From assembly GCA_029215795.1 (NCBI GenBank), contig JARDYH010000002.1:363718973-363782972 (forward strand): 64,000 nucleotides of DNA, written 5' to 3'. This stretch comes from Anniella stebbinsi (Eukaryota; Chordata; Lepidosauria; Squamata; Anniellidae). Below the pieces are notes generated by a model. That model searched no databases. It had not been told where the DNA came from and was given only the letters and a program-made list of their open reading frames with translations. Within the stretch, counting starts at the first letter, position 1. Every line of letters starts with the position of its first letter. Shown one piece after another: positions 10,126-19,480 of the stretch. The translations under genes and the position numbers were made by a program.

Positions 10126-13100
10126 AGCCAAGGAACGTGCCTGAGAAGGAACTTTCAGAAGAATCATGTGAACTGGAAGCTGCAGGAGTCCTCCCAGCAT
10201 CCTGCCTCCAACACCTGGACAGCAGCAACTGGAAAGAGCGGATTTCCTGCCTGGAGACTTTTGAGAGGGCCGTGGAAAAGATGGAGAAAAACCAGGTGCC
10301 CTGCCAGGCTCTAGTGAGGTTGCTCGATAAAGAACCCGGATGGAATGAAACCAAGCTCCAAGTGATGCAGAAGAAGCTGCAAATCGTCACCCTCATCGCC
10401 CAGAAGGGGAACTTCTCCAGGACCTCAGCTCAGTTTGTCTTGGGAAATCTAGTGGACAAAATTGGCGACGTGATCTGTAGCAGTGACACCAAAGAAGCTC
10501 TGACCGCGGTGGCTGAAGCGTGTGGGTTGCCCTGGACAGCAGGGAAGGTCGCGGAAGTGGCCTTCTTGCAAGACAGCCCCAGAACCCACTCAGAGACCCT
10601 CAACTGGCTGTCCAGTGCCATTAAAGACTTTGGCTTTGATGGCATGGTTGCCAGTAGCTTTGTTGGCTACATCAAATTTGCTTTGGATGCAGCCCACCCA
10701 GATGTGCGGGCATCTGCCTTCAACCTCCTGGGCGTGATGTACCTGTATGTGGGAGCCCCGCTGAGGGCCTTCTTTGAGGATGAAAAGCCACCTCTTCTCG
10801 CCCAGATCGATGCCGAGTTTGAGAAGGCGAGTGACCAGAGTCCACCCCCTCCCATACGAGGGCGCTGCAGGTTCTGTCGGAGTGGTGGGAATGACCAGAG
10901 AGGAGGAGACGCCCAGCCCTGCAAGAGGAACAATGCCACTGACATCAGCAAGAAGATCTCGACAGAGCTGATGTCCAAGATGCAGGGTGCGAGCTGGAAG
11001 GTCCGCAAGGAAGGGCTGGAGGAGTTTTCCAGGATCCTCAGTGATATCAGCTCCATCCAGCCAAGCATTGGGGACCTTCCGGTTGCCTTGAAGGCTTGTT
11101 TGCAGGACTCCAACGAAGCCCTTGTGAAGCAGACTCTCATTGTCCTTCAGCAGCTGGCAAGAGCGATGGGACCCAGCATTCGGTACCATGTCAAGACTCT
11201 GGGGATGTCCATCATTGGCATCCTAAGAGACAGCAAGGGTAGCTTGCGGGCAACAGCCCTCACCACCGTGGAAGCCTGGGCTGAACAGACTGGCATGAAG
11301 GAATGGCTGGAAGGGGAAGACCTCTCAACAGATCTGAAGAAGGAGACTGTTTTCCAGAGGCAGGGGCTCCTGGGATGGCTGGCTGAGAAGTTGCCATGCC
11401 CCAATTCTACCTCCACTGACCTGCTTCGTTGCGTGCCTCATCTCTATTTGGCCTTGGAAGATGGTAATGAGGAAACGCGCACGGCAGCTCACGAAGCTCT
11501 GCCGTTCTTCCTCCTCCACCTTGGATTTGAGAAGATGTCTGAAGCTGCCAACAAACTGAAGCCAACATCCAGAGATGAGGTGCTGTCACTGCTGGAGAAA
11601 GCCAAAGCTGGCCAGCCAGTCAAGGGCACTTTCAACGTCTCTAAGCCACTTTCCAAGCTACCCAGAGGCAAGTCATGGGCCAAGTCAACCTCGGTTCCTC
11701 CTCAACAGCCGAGTCCATCCTCTTTCTCTACTGAACATGTGGTGTCCACTGAGCTGAGTTTGGATATAAGGAAATCAGAAGGAACCATCCCCAAAGCTAA
11801 GAGACTACTGAATGTGAAGCTCCCAGCCAAAGCTAGCATGAAGGAAGACAGTAGCAAGCTGGGGCCCATTTTCATGATGGTTCCCAAGGCAAAAGAGCAG
11901 AGGCTCAAGGATGAGAAGGCTCTGAAGGTGCTGAGGTGGAACTTCAGTACCCCAAGCAGCAAGCATATTGAGCAGCTCAAGGCTCAGATGTGCGGGTGCC
12001 TCTCCAACTGGCTGCAGGAGGAGATGTTTCACTCCAATTTCCAGCACCACATCAAAGCTCTGACTGTGATGACCAAGCACTTGGAAACTGAGAAAGAGGG
12101 AGTCCTCAGCTGCTTGGACCTTGTCCTGAAATGGCTGAGCCTGCGGTTGTTTGACACCAATACATGGGTGCTGATGAAGACCTTAGAGTATCTCAAAAAA
12201 CTCTTCAGCCTCCTGATTGAGGAGAGATACCAGCTGATGGAGAATGAGGCCTCCTCCTTCCTTCCCTACCTTCTCCTGAAAATGGGGGGGATGAAGGAGT
12301 CCATCCTCAAAGAGGTGCGGGCAATAGTGAAGCAAACAACCCTTGTCTATCCAGCCAGCAAGATTTTCTGTTTCCTCCTGGAGGGAGCCCAGGGCAAGAA
12401 TGCCAACCAGCGGGTAGGATGCTTGAAAGAGCTGGGATGGCTACTGAAGTTATATGGCCCAGCCGTGTGCCAGCCAAACCCAAGCAAAGTCCTGAAGACA
12501 ATCATCTCCTTGACTGGAGATTCAAATAATGCTGTCCACAGTGCTGCCTTGAAGGCCATTGCAACTGCTCGGGATGTGTATGGCATCGAGGCATTCAAAG
12601 CAATTGGGAATATATCTGACAAACACATGAGCTTATTGGAGGACAGCATGAAAGAGGCAGAAGCCAAGCAAGCCAGGGAAGAAAAAGCTGACGCTGAGGT
12701 CTTGAACGTGGCTGCTTGGGTGGGGTTGGTAGAGGGCTCCAAAGTGAGCTATGGAAGTGGCCTTCAAACAGGAGAAGAATATCACATTTCCCATGTGGAC
12801 CGAACTGAGATAGCATATGGTGACAGCATGGCCTTCTGCAAGAATCCTAAACAGAGTGACATCCTCCCTCAACATGGGGATCTGGAATCTCAGACTGAGA
12901 GCAGCGTCACTCCCAACATCAATATGATCATTTGCAATGTAGCTGGGGGCAACATCAGCACCAGCATTGAGGCCCTAGCACAGATCCAAGAGATTATAAA
13001 GCAGGAGGACAAAGTGGGCATGATGTCTGGCCATACAAACCAATATCTGATAGCAACGATACAACAGCTGAAGTTCATCCATCGGCTCCACGTGACATCT

Positions 13101-13988
13101 GAAGAGGAGATGAGGAAGGAGCAAGTCATTGAGCTTTACAGCTGTGTTGTTTGCAACATAGTCTCTCTCTTCCAGGTGGAGAACCTGTCCCAGGAAGCTT
13201 CTGCTGGGGTGCTGAAGGACCTCTTGAGCAGTCTCATCACCTTATTGTTGGATTCTCCAGTTGAAGAGCTTCAAGAAGGGCAGAACACTATCCAGTCTCT
13301 CAATCTCTTGATAACCGAGGTGCTGGAGAAATCGAACCAGACCAGGCTTCTCAATTGTTTGCTTCTTCTGCTCCACGAAGGCTTGAGTGCCACCAACCTC
13401 TTTGCCTTTTCTGAAATGGTGGCCAAGTGTTTGTGGAAAAGTGCCAAGCACCTTCCACAAACCATTGATAGTGTCAGACTGGACCAGATCCTGCTGGATA
13501 TCCACATCTTCATGAAGGCATGGCCTAAGGAAAAATTAAAGCAGTACGAGAGCAATTACCCTTTTCGGGCACTGAAGGTTCTTCTGCACACCTTTTGCCA
13601 GCTGAAGGGAGCTGAGATCTTGGATCACCTCACCCTGATAGAGGACAAAGATGAGTCTGAGTTGGAGGCCCACCTATGGAAGACTGTGAGGAATTCAGTG
13701 GGGCAGGCTGGTGTGGATGAAGACAAAGGAGCTTCTTGCCCAGCCGAGGACAGAATCGACAACATGCTGGCTGAGATTTTCAAGACCATCAACTCCAAGG
13801 AGACTGCCAGGTCAGGTCTTGAGGAGCTGTATGAATATAAGAAGAAGCACTCTGAGGCAGACTTGGAACCATACTTGAAGAATTGCTCCCTCCTCTTCCG
13901 GAGTTACGTCAAGCATGGTTTGGCAGTTATAACATCGGAGAGAGAAAGCAAGCAGAAGGTTTGCTCTCCTGCTGAAGAAGAGGCTTAG
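10119..13988 (+). CDS. CKAP5-like: CKAP5/XMAP215-like TOG protein, intronless retrogene lacking TOG1-TOG2
   Basis: A 1289-residue protein clearly homologous to the microtubule regulator CKAP5 (ch-TOG). TOG3 spans about residues 21-240 with the exposed Trp in SSNWKER (W38). TOG4 spans about 274-500, with SWKVRKEG (W293), AWAEQTGMKEWLEGEDLS and GWLAEKLP. A basic linker covers 503-575, TOG5 about 580-845, and the C-terminal helical region about 925-1275, including GLEELYEYKKK, the part of CKAP5 that contacts TACC3. CKAP5 has about 2030 residues with five TOGs. Here TOG1, TOG2 and the last tens of residues are missing, and the linker after TOG5 (845-925) is diverged. No introns are present and an in-frame stop at 10098-10100 precedes the first Met, so the start is well constrained. 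The likely origin is a 5'-truncated retrocopy. An open frame of this length despite many amino-acid changes suggests selection. Lattice or spindle-pole binding without polymerase activity is inferred. Confidence 0.9.
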   Translation: MLEPRNVPEKELSEESCELEAAGVLPASCLQHLDSSNWKERISCLETFERAVEKMEKNQVPCQALVRLLDKEPGWNETKLQVMQKKLQIVTLIAQKGNFSRTSAQFVLGNLVDKIGDVICSSDTKEALTAVAEACGLPWTAGKVAEVAFLQDSPRTHSETLNWLSSAIKDFGFDGMVASSFVGYIKFALDAAHPDVRASAFNLLGVMYLYVGAPLRAFFEDEKPPLLAQIDAEFEKASDQSPPPPIRGRCRFCRSGGNDQRGGDAQPCKRNNATDISKKISTELMSKMQGASWKVRKEGLEEFSRILSDISSIQPSIGDLPVALKACLQDSNEALVKQTLIVLQQLARAMGPSIRYHVKTLGMSIIGILRDSKGSLRATALTTVEAWAEQTGMKEWLEGEDLSTDLKKETVFQRQGLLGWLAEKLPCPNSTSTDLLRCVPHLYLALEDGNEETRTAAHEALPFFLLHLGFEKMSEAANKLKPTSRDEVLSLLEKAKAGQPVKGTFNVSKPLSKLPRGKSWAKSTSVPPQQPSPSSFSTEHVVSTELSLDIRKSEGTIPKAKRLLNVKLPAKASMKEDSSKLGPIFMMVPKAKEQRLKDEKALKVLRWNFSTPSSKHIEQLKAQMCGCLSNWLQEEMFHSNFQHHIKALTVMTKHLETEKEGVLSCLDLVLKWLSLRLFDTNTWVLMKTLEYLKKLFSLLIEERYQLMENEASSFLPYLLLKMGGMKESILKEVRAIVKQTTLVYPASKIFCFLLEGAQGKNANQRVGCLKELGWLLKLYGPAVCQPNPSKVLKTIISLTGDSNNAVHSAALKAIATARDVYGIEAFKAIGNISDKHMSLLEDSMKEAEAKQAREEKADAEVLNVAAWVGLVEGSKVSYGSGLQTGEEYHISHVDRTEIAYGDSMAFCKNPKQSDILPQHGDLESQTESSVTPNINMIICNVAGGNISTSIEALAQIQEIIKQEDKVGMMSGHTNQYLIATIQQLKFIHRLHVTSEEEMRKEQVIELYSCVVCNIVSLFQVENLSQEASAGVLKDLLSSLITLLLDSPVEELQEGQNTIQSLNLLITEVLEKSNQTRLLNCLLLLLHEGLSATNLFAFSEMVAKCLWKSAKHLPQTIDSVRLDQILLDIHIFMKAWPKEKLKQYESNYPFRALKVLLHTFCQLKGAEILDHLTLIEDKDESELEAHLWKTVRNSVGQAGVDEDKGASCPAEDRIDNMLAEIFKTINSKETARSGLEELYEYKKKHSEADLEPYLKNCSLLFRSYVKHGLAVITSERESKQKVCSPAEEEA

Positions 13989-14190
13989 GGCAAAGCTGTA
14001 GCGACATGTCCCCCATGCTCCAAACACCACAAGGAAGGCATCGCCACGTGCAGACGGTCCATGATTTGGCCAGGTATACTTTTCAATGGACTTCCCCCTC
14101 AAGCCAGCAAAGTCATTCCCATGGTGAAAAACTAAACAATAAAATCAACCACCTACCTAAAACAAAAGAGGTGCCGCAGGTGAAATAACT
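13989..14190 (+). other. probable 3' UTR of the CKAP5-like gene
   Basis: Repeat-free sequence between the stop codon and the A-rich stretch following the AATAAA. No poly(A) tract or obvious target-site duplication remains, consistent with an old insertion. A weak resemblance to the CKAP5 tail in another frame (MSPMLQT...) was seen but is not convincing. Confidence 0.4.
14138..14143 (+). terminator. polyadenylation signal AATAAA
   Basis: Canonical AATAAA about 150 bases after the CKAP5-like stop codon, with A-rich sequence just downstream. It is a plausible cleavage signal for that gene. Confidence 0.5.
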
Positions 14191-15150
14191 CCCGGGTCAT
14201 TGGGCCTTGACGGATGTGTTGGTTGTTCCATGGGGGTTATGGCTGCAGGGCTCAGCCACTGCAGCTCAGGGAGTAGCACCCTACGTGCGGCATTCATGAA
14301 ATCTTACCCAAGTTCAGTCATCAGCCTCAGTAGAAGGGGGAGATTGAGGATGCCACTCAGAATAACCAGAGGTGGTCCGGGCATCTCAATGGACCAGCCA
14401 TCGAACTCAGCTCCTCAGAGCCAGAGGTGTTGAACCTCTTTCAGACTGAGGGCCGGATTCCACTTCAGAGAGACTCTCGGGGGCCACATTCCAGTGGTGG
14501 GTGGAGCACAAGGGGCGGGGCCAAAATACCAGAATATTTTAGCCGCAAGCTCTTAGTGCCAGTGACAAAGGACTTCTCTAAACAAGTAATTTATAGCATG
14601 CTCATGACTGGCCAGTCATGGGAGTTTGTGGGTCATTTTGGTGACGTTGTGAACCTCCTGCTCCTTTCTATGGTTATTCCATTTTTTTTAAAAAAACCTT
14701 GGCTATCCCAAATGTTCTGAAATATCTCAAGATTTCCAACCGTTTGCAGCTGAAGTTGCACTACAAAACACTCACTAGAGGGCGCTGTCCCATTCAATAC
14801 TATGAGCATCAAGAGGAGGGGAAGTTTTCAATTACAAACCACAGCCCTCTCTTCCTGTGTAAAGCAGCCCCATTATGATTGTGCAAGAGAAGCAGGAAGC
14901 AAAGCCCTGGTAAACAAATGTGATTACCCTTTAATCTAAAGAAGACCAAAGATTGAGGAGAGGCATTTCAACCTTTTACAATGGCGGGGGAGGGGAAAGG
15001 GAGAGAAAACCACCAAGAACCCTGTGTCTGGAGGAAAGAGTCCAGGGCCAGGCCCAGGCCCAGGCCCAGAGGCAGGATAGGGTTCCCTCGACCGAGCTCT
15101 GCAGCCCTGCTCAAAGCTTTCCATCGACGAAAAGGGGGCAGAGTGTAATC
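14191..15150. other. intergenic with a degenerate repeat
   Basis: About 14415-14530 resembles sequences near 24790 and 51300 (the blocks TTGAACCTCTTTCAGACTGA and CCAGTGGTGGGTGGAGC), an unclassified interspersed repeat. No gene was recognised in the rest. Confidence 0.4.
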
Positions 15151-15151
15151 T

Positions 15152-15189
15152 GAATAAATTATGCAGTTTTCATTTTGCATAATTTATTC
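15152..15189. repeat. perfect 14-bp stem inverted repeat
   Basis: GAATAAATTATGCA (15152-15165) is followed by a 10-base spacer and then TGCATAATTTATTC (15176-15189). The AT-rich palindrome stands alone and does not match the MITE families in this window. Confidence 0.7.
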
Positions 15190-15224
15190 TGCTCGTGATT
15201 TGACTCAAGGGTGAGCAGAAAGTA

Positions 15225-15345
15225 CATCTCCAGAGGTTGCGGACGTCAACTCCCAGATTTCCTGACCAAGAGTCATTCTAGCAGGGGTTTGGGGGGAGTT
15301 GAAGTCCAAAATCCTGAGACCTGCCTTCTGCCCACCCCTGATATA
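15225..15345. repeat. inverted-repeat MITE, AACTCCCAGATTT type
   Basis: CAACTCCCAGATTTCCTGAC on the left is mirrored by GTTGAAGTCCAAAATCCTGA on the right, and the ends (AAGGGTGAGCAGAA / TTCTGCCCACCCC) are also roughly complementary. It is a short noncoding foldback element. Confidence 0.5.
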
Positions 15346-15428
15346 ACTTAGGTGGAATCAGCTTCAGACATTCATTTGGGGTTAGGCAGGGCACAGAAAC
15401 ATCACCCCCCCCTTGATTGCAGTATGGT

Positions 15429-15748
15429 TAGGCTGACCAGATAAAATCCAGGTCAGGGCTCATGTAACTTTAACAGTTGCAGAGAAAAGGGAATTTCAGC
15501 CAGTGTCATTTGTATGCAATTAGTTCCTGGTGAAATTCCCTCTTCATCACAACAGTTAAAATTGCAGGCACTATACTAGAGTGACCAGATACAAAAGAAG
15601 GCAGGGCTCCTGCAACTTTAACTGTTGTGATGAAGAGGGAATTTCACCAGGGACTAATTGCATACAACTGACACTGGCAGAAATTCCTTTTTCTCTACAA
15701 CTGTTAAAGTTACATGAGCCCTGACCTGGATTTTATCTGGTCAGCCTA
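15429..15748 (+). mobile_element. hAT-like foldback MITE, copy 1
   Basis: A 320-bp element bounded by TAGGCTGACC and GGTCAGCCTA. It has two arms of about 143 bp, each other's reverse complement, around a spacer containing CTAGAGTGACC. Flanks AGTATGGT and AATATGGT agree at 7 of 8 bases, an 8-bp target duplication as in hAT transposons. Terminal sequence AGATAAAATCCAGG marks the subfamily shared with copies 5 and 6. Confidence 0.85.
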
Positions 15749-16050
15749 AATATGGTGGTAACAACCACCATCACATTATAAATGAATGAGCACGAGGGAT
15801 GGAAGCTATGGCAAACTGCGCATGCACAGTGGTCTGTATAAAGCCCAGGAATTTAAAAAATGGATAAATGGTGGACTACTATTCCACAAAGAAAACTAGC
15901 TAATTTGGAGAACCAACACTTGGGAGAAACTGGGTGCTTGCAAAGGGCTCTTTAGGTCCTGCCCACTGGAGTGGCTCCGAGGCTACAGATAATGGAAGTG
16001 GTAAAATATTGGGTTCTTTGGAAGAGGAAAAAAGGCAGGATATAATGCAT

Positions 16051-16305
16051 TATTATTATTATTAATAATAATAATAATAATAATAATAATGATAATAATA
16101 ATAATAAATTCATTACATTGTTATACTGCCCAATAGCTGAGGCTCTCTGGGCAGTTCACAATTAAAAACATGCAATGTAACAGATGAAGACTTACAGAGC
16201 GTTAAAAGTTTAAAAATAGAATGTAAAACCAAAATAAACCCTGCAGCAGATACAGGCCAAGGAAAGGCTGTGTGAAAGGCTGTGTTTTTGGGAGGCATTT
16301 AAAGG
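16051..16305 (-). mobile_element. L2-clade LINE 3' fragment
   Basis: A (TAA)n tail on the left is followed by ACTGCCCAATAGCTGAGG and CTCTCTGGGCAGTTCACA, the complement of an L2 3' end. The fragment runs up to the inserted hAT element at 16306. Confidence 0.8.
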
Positions 16306-16634
16306 CAGGGCTGGGCGAACTCATCCATGTCAGATTCTGTCTGATGTTGCTGTGAGCCTGTCCGCCCTTGTCCGGAGCCTCCGTTGTGGGCAACCACGGA
16401 GGCTCGGGAAGTCACGTCATTTCCCCGCTGCATAAACGGCAGCTGTAAAGCCCCCATTTACACAAGGGTGAAGGTAGCAGGCAAGGCCGGATGGCTGCCG
16501 GGAGCTCGTTGGACTGTGTGGGCACTCGACCTGAGGGCTGGCAAATGTGCTATGGCGCCCCACTGGGTCCAGGGATGTGGACATGGGGGAGCCCATTGGT
16601 CTCGAAGACCCAGTTGGGGCCCACAACATCCCTA
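16306..16634. mobile_element. hAT-type nonautonomous element, 329 bp
   Basis: Begins CAGGGCTGGG and ends ACATCCCTA, termini of hAT type (complement TAGGGATGTT). It is flanked by a perfect 8-bp duplication, TTTAAAGG at 16298-16305 and 16635-16642. The interior (TAAACGGCAGCTGTAAAGCC, CCCATTTACACAA, GTCCAGGGATGTGGAC) is similar to 27815-28238. No transposase frame. It is nested in an L2 LINE fragment. Confidence 0.8.
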
Positions 16635-16727
16635 TTTAAAGGATGTTACATTTGACCCCCCCCCCCCCCCAAACTGCACAAGGGAGTGTTTTCTAGATAA
16701 TATGATGCCTGGCTTTACCACATATGT

Positions 16728-17047
16728 TAGGCTGACCATCTGGAAAGGAGGACAGGGTTCATGTCACTTTCACAGTTGTAGAGAAAAGGGGATTTCAGCT
16801 GGTGTCATTTGTATGCATGCAGCACCTGGTGAAAATCCCTCTCCATCACAACAGTTAAAGATGCATGCACTATACTAGAGTGACCATATGCAAAAGAAGG
16901 CAGGGCCCCTGCACCTTTAACTGGTGTGATGAAGAGGGAATTTCACCAGGAACTAATTGCATACAAATGACACTGGCTGAAATTCCCTTTTCTCTACAAC
17001 TGTTAAAGTTACATGAGCCCTGTCCTCCTTTTCATATGGTCAGCCTA
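16728..17047 (+). mobile_element. hAT-like foldback MITE, copy 2
   Basis: Same structure as copy 1, bounded by TAGGCTGACC and GGTCAGCCTA, with perfect 8-bp flanking duplications ACATATGT (16720-16727 and 17048-17055). It belongs to the ATATGAAAAGGAGG end subfamily. It lies about 90 bases from another hAT-type element. Confidence 0.9.
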
Positions 17048-17055
17048 ACATATGT

Positions 17056-17640
17056 ACATGACCATTAGGCAACACTTCCATGAGGTAAAAATGAAGGGAA
17101 CGAGGCACAACTAGTGTTGCCAGGTTGGGATTTTAAAAATAGGTGGCGTCAATAGTAAAATTGAACTATGAAATCACCTTGGCTCTACACCCTTTGCTTA
17201 TTCAACAAAGCAACTGATACCGGATGTAGGGCCCAAATACCCAAATGAGCAGGGGAAATTTCGGGTGGTTGGCAGCTTGCCCCAGGCACAGGGTCCCAGA
17301 CAGTGGCCCCCCTGCCTGGCTCCCCTGCCTCTGGGGTCAAACTGGAAAGTCAACTTGGCTTTGGAAACTTCCTTTCCTTCCGCTGCAGCCTGACATATTT
17401 TCCTGAGCTCTCCCCCCCCCCCACTTTCTCCTGTACCATGTAACACAATTCAGTTTTCCTTGACCCCTCTAGCTTTGCTTTTACACCCCCCCCCCCCCCG
17501 CACTGTCCTTTGGAGAGCATATCTCAGGCATGAGGCACAGTGACTAGAAAAAAGCAGCCTGTTTGTTTCCTTCTAAGGGGAGTCACCCCCCCAACCAGAA
17601 TTTCACCCCCTTCTCTCCTTGCCACGCACAGAATGCCTAG
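17056..17640. other. intergenic, homopolymer-rich
   Basis: No gene or repeat family recognised. Contains two poly(C) runs near 17411 and 17487. Confidence 0.4.
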
Positions 17641-17643
17641 TGC

Positions 17644-17644
<1 letters not shown>

Positions 17645-17686
<42 letters not shown>

Positions 17687-18281
17687 TTTATTTGTAGCCC
17701 GCCTCTCCCTCCGTATCGAGGCGGGGAACAACAACAATATGGACACCCATAGGGTGATGATCGATTCCATGGCTCATAACTTTGGCACCAACATCAGAGG
17801 GGAGTGTAAAAAACCCCATGGAATTTTGCTCAGTTGTTGTTACTATACACTCATCTTTGAATGGACACACTTCCTCCAGTGTTCTCGAGAAACGGAAACA
17901 AATAATTGAGGTCTTTAAATTACTCATGATGCGGAGAAAGTGGGTAGAGCAAAATGTTTCTCCACTAAAATAAAATAAATATAAAATACAATTTAAATAG
18001 AGTATAATTACAAATGTGCATGGTGTAGAGCCTGTGGTTAGGAAGAAGGTTTTCTTGCTCTCACGTAAGACTAGGATTTGGTGTCTTAAGCCATACAGGA
18101 CTTGAACAGCAAGCACTTGGAAATGTGCTTGGGAATGGATTTAGAAGCCAGTGAAGCCAGCAAAACAAGTTCCCACCCACTGGTCTCACAAATATAGTCT
18201 GCTGGCTGTATTTTGAACTAACTGCGGTGAACAAATGGCTTCAAAAGCAGCCCCACGTACATGCATAACAATAGTTAATCC
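17645..18281 (-). mobile_element. L2-clade LINE 3' region, left part
   Basis: An (AATA)n run, then CCCGCCTCTCCCTCCGTATC and CGAGGCGGGGAACAACA, the complement of a second L2 subfamily 3' end. Downstream, about 17970-18280, a diverged antisense L2 coding end is detectable (AGCCAGTGAAG, GGCTGTATTTTGAAC). The foldback MITE at 18282 interrupts it. Confidence 0.65.
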
Positions 18282-18601
18282 TAGGCTGACCATATGAAAA
18301 GGAGGACAGGGCTCATGTAACTTTAACAGTTGTAGAGAAAAGGGAATTTCAGCCAGTGTCATTTGTATGCCATTAGGTCCTGGTGAAATTCCCTCTTCAT
18401 CACAACAGTTAAAGTTGCAGGCGATATACTAGAGTGACCATATACAAAAGAAGGCAGGGGCCCTGCAACTTTAACTGTTGTGATGAAGAGGGAATTTCAC
18501 CAGGAACTACCTGCATACAAATGACACTGGCTGAAATTCCCTTTTCTCTACAACTGTTAAAGTTACATGAGCCCTGTCCTCCTTTTCATATGGTCAGCCT
18601 A
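18282..18601 (+). mobile_element. hAT-like foldback MITE, copy 3
   Basis: 320 bp, TAGGCTGACC...GGTCAGCCTA, with perfect flanking duplications GTTAATCC (18274-18281 and 18602-18609). The internal terminus-like TAGAGTGACC is at 18430-18439. Noncoding. Confidence 0.9.
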
Positions 18602-18609
18602 GTTAATCC

Positions 18610-19480
18610 GAGATGTTACCTGAGCATGGATAACTGTGGCTTCTCTTGTGTGTACCGGCCACGCTTTGCCACTGAGGCTACATTTGCCTCCAGTGACAAT
18701 GCTGGATCTAGATGTACCACCACCATCCATGCAGACAAGATTGATACTTTAGGAGAAGCGTAGCCACCTCCAGAACAGCTTGAACGCTCTCTCGTTGAAC
18801 AGATGAACCACCTATCCACAGAACCTGTCTTGTCGCGATGGAATTTTAGTTAATTGGCCCTCCTCAAGCCCAGTAGATTGTGGGGGTATTTTATGGCCCA
18901 CATTGGTTCCCCTGCCCCAGAGAGAAAACAGTAAGTGATAAGAGCCTGAAATTTGAGGACATTATGCAGGCGACAGGCGACAACTATGTCACAGAAGGAA
19001 TATGTTGTAGGTTTATTTCTGTGTAACTTCTGAAATGTAAAATGTATTTATTGCCAACTAAACAGATTCAAGAGTGGTGAACAACAATGTTGTTCAACAT
19101 TAAACAATATTGGGGACAGGATGGTACCTTGTGGAACCCCATAGCTCAAGTGTCAAGGAGCTAAGGAATGGTCACCCAGTGTTACTTTTTGAAATTGGCT
19201 CCGCAGGTAGGACCGGAACCACTGTAACGGGGTGCCTCCAATGCTCATCCCATGGAGTTGATCCAGGAGGATGTCATGTTTGCCAATGAGAAGTCAAGCA
19301 CTTCCCATGTTATCCACAAGGGCGACTAAGGCTGATTCAGTCCTGTAACCAGGTCGAAACCCAGACCGGAATGGGTCTAAATAACCAGCATCCTCCAAGA
19401 GTGCCTGCTACAACCCTCTTCTGTACGATCCCTATGGAAAAGGGTATTTGGAACTGGGTGGCCGTTGTCTAAACCATTGG
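18610..19480 (-). mobile_element. old L2-like LINE, antisense RT remnants
   Basis: At about 19108-19145 the minus strand reads TATGGGGTTCCACAAGGTACC, matching the YGVPQG motif B of reverse transcriptase. The following block to about 19430 matches the antisense of the L2 RT core (AACCAGGTCGAAACCCAGAC, complement of the SGFRPG region). The frame is destroyed. It probably belongs with the fragment left of the copy 3 MITE. Confidence 0.6.

Noticed and set aside
10590..11189. Antisense frames up to 199 residues across the CKAP5-like gene
   Set aside because: They are mirror frames of a real coding region with no recognisable domains.
13989..14190. Frameshifted remnant of the CKAP5 C-terminal tail after the stop codon
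   Set aside because: Only a few residues (SPMLQT-like) look similar in another frame, which is not enough to claim it.
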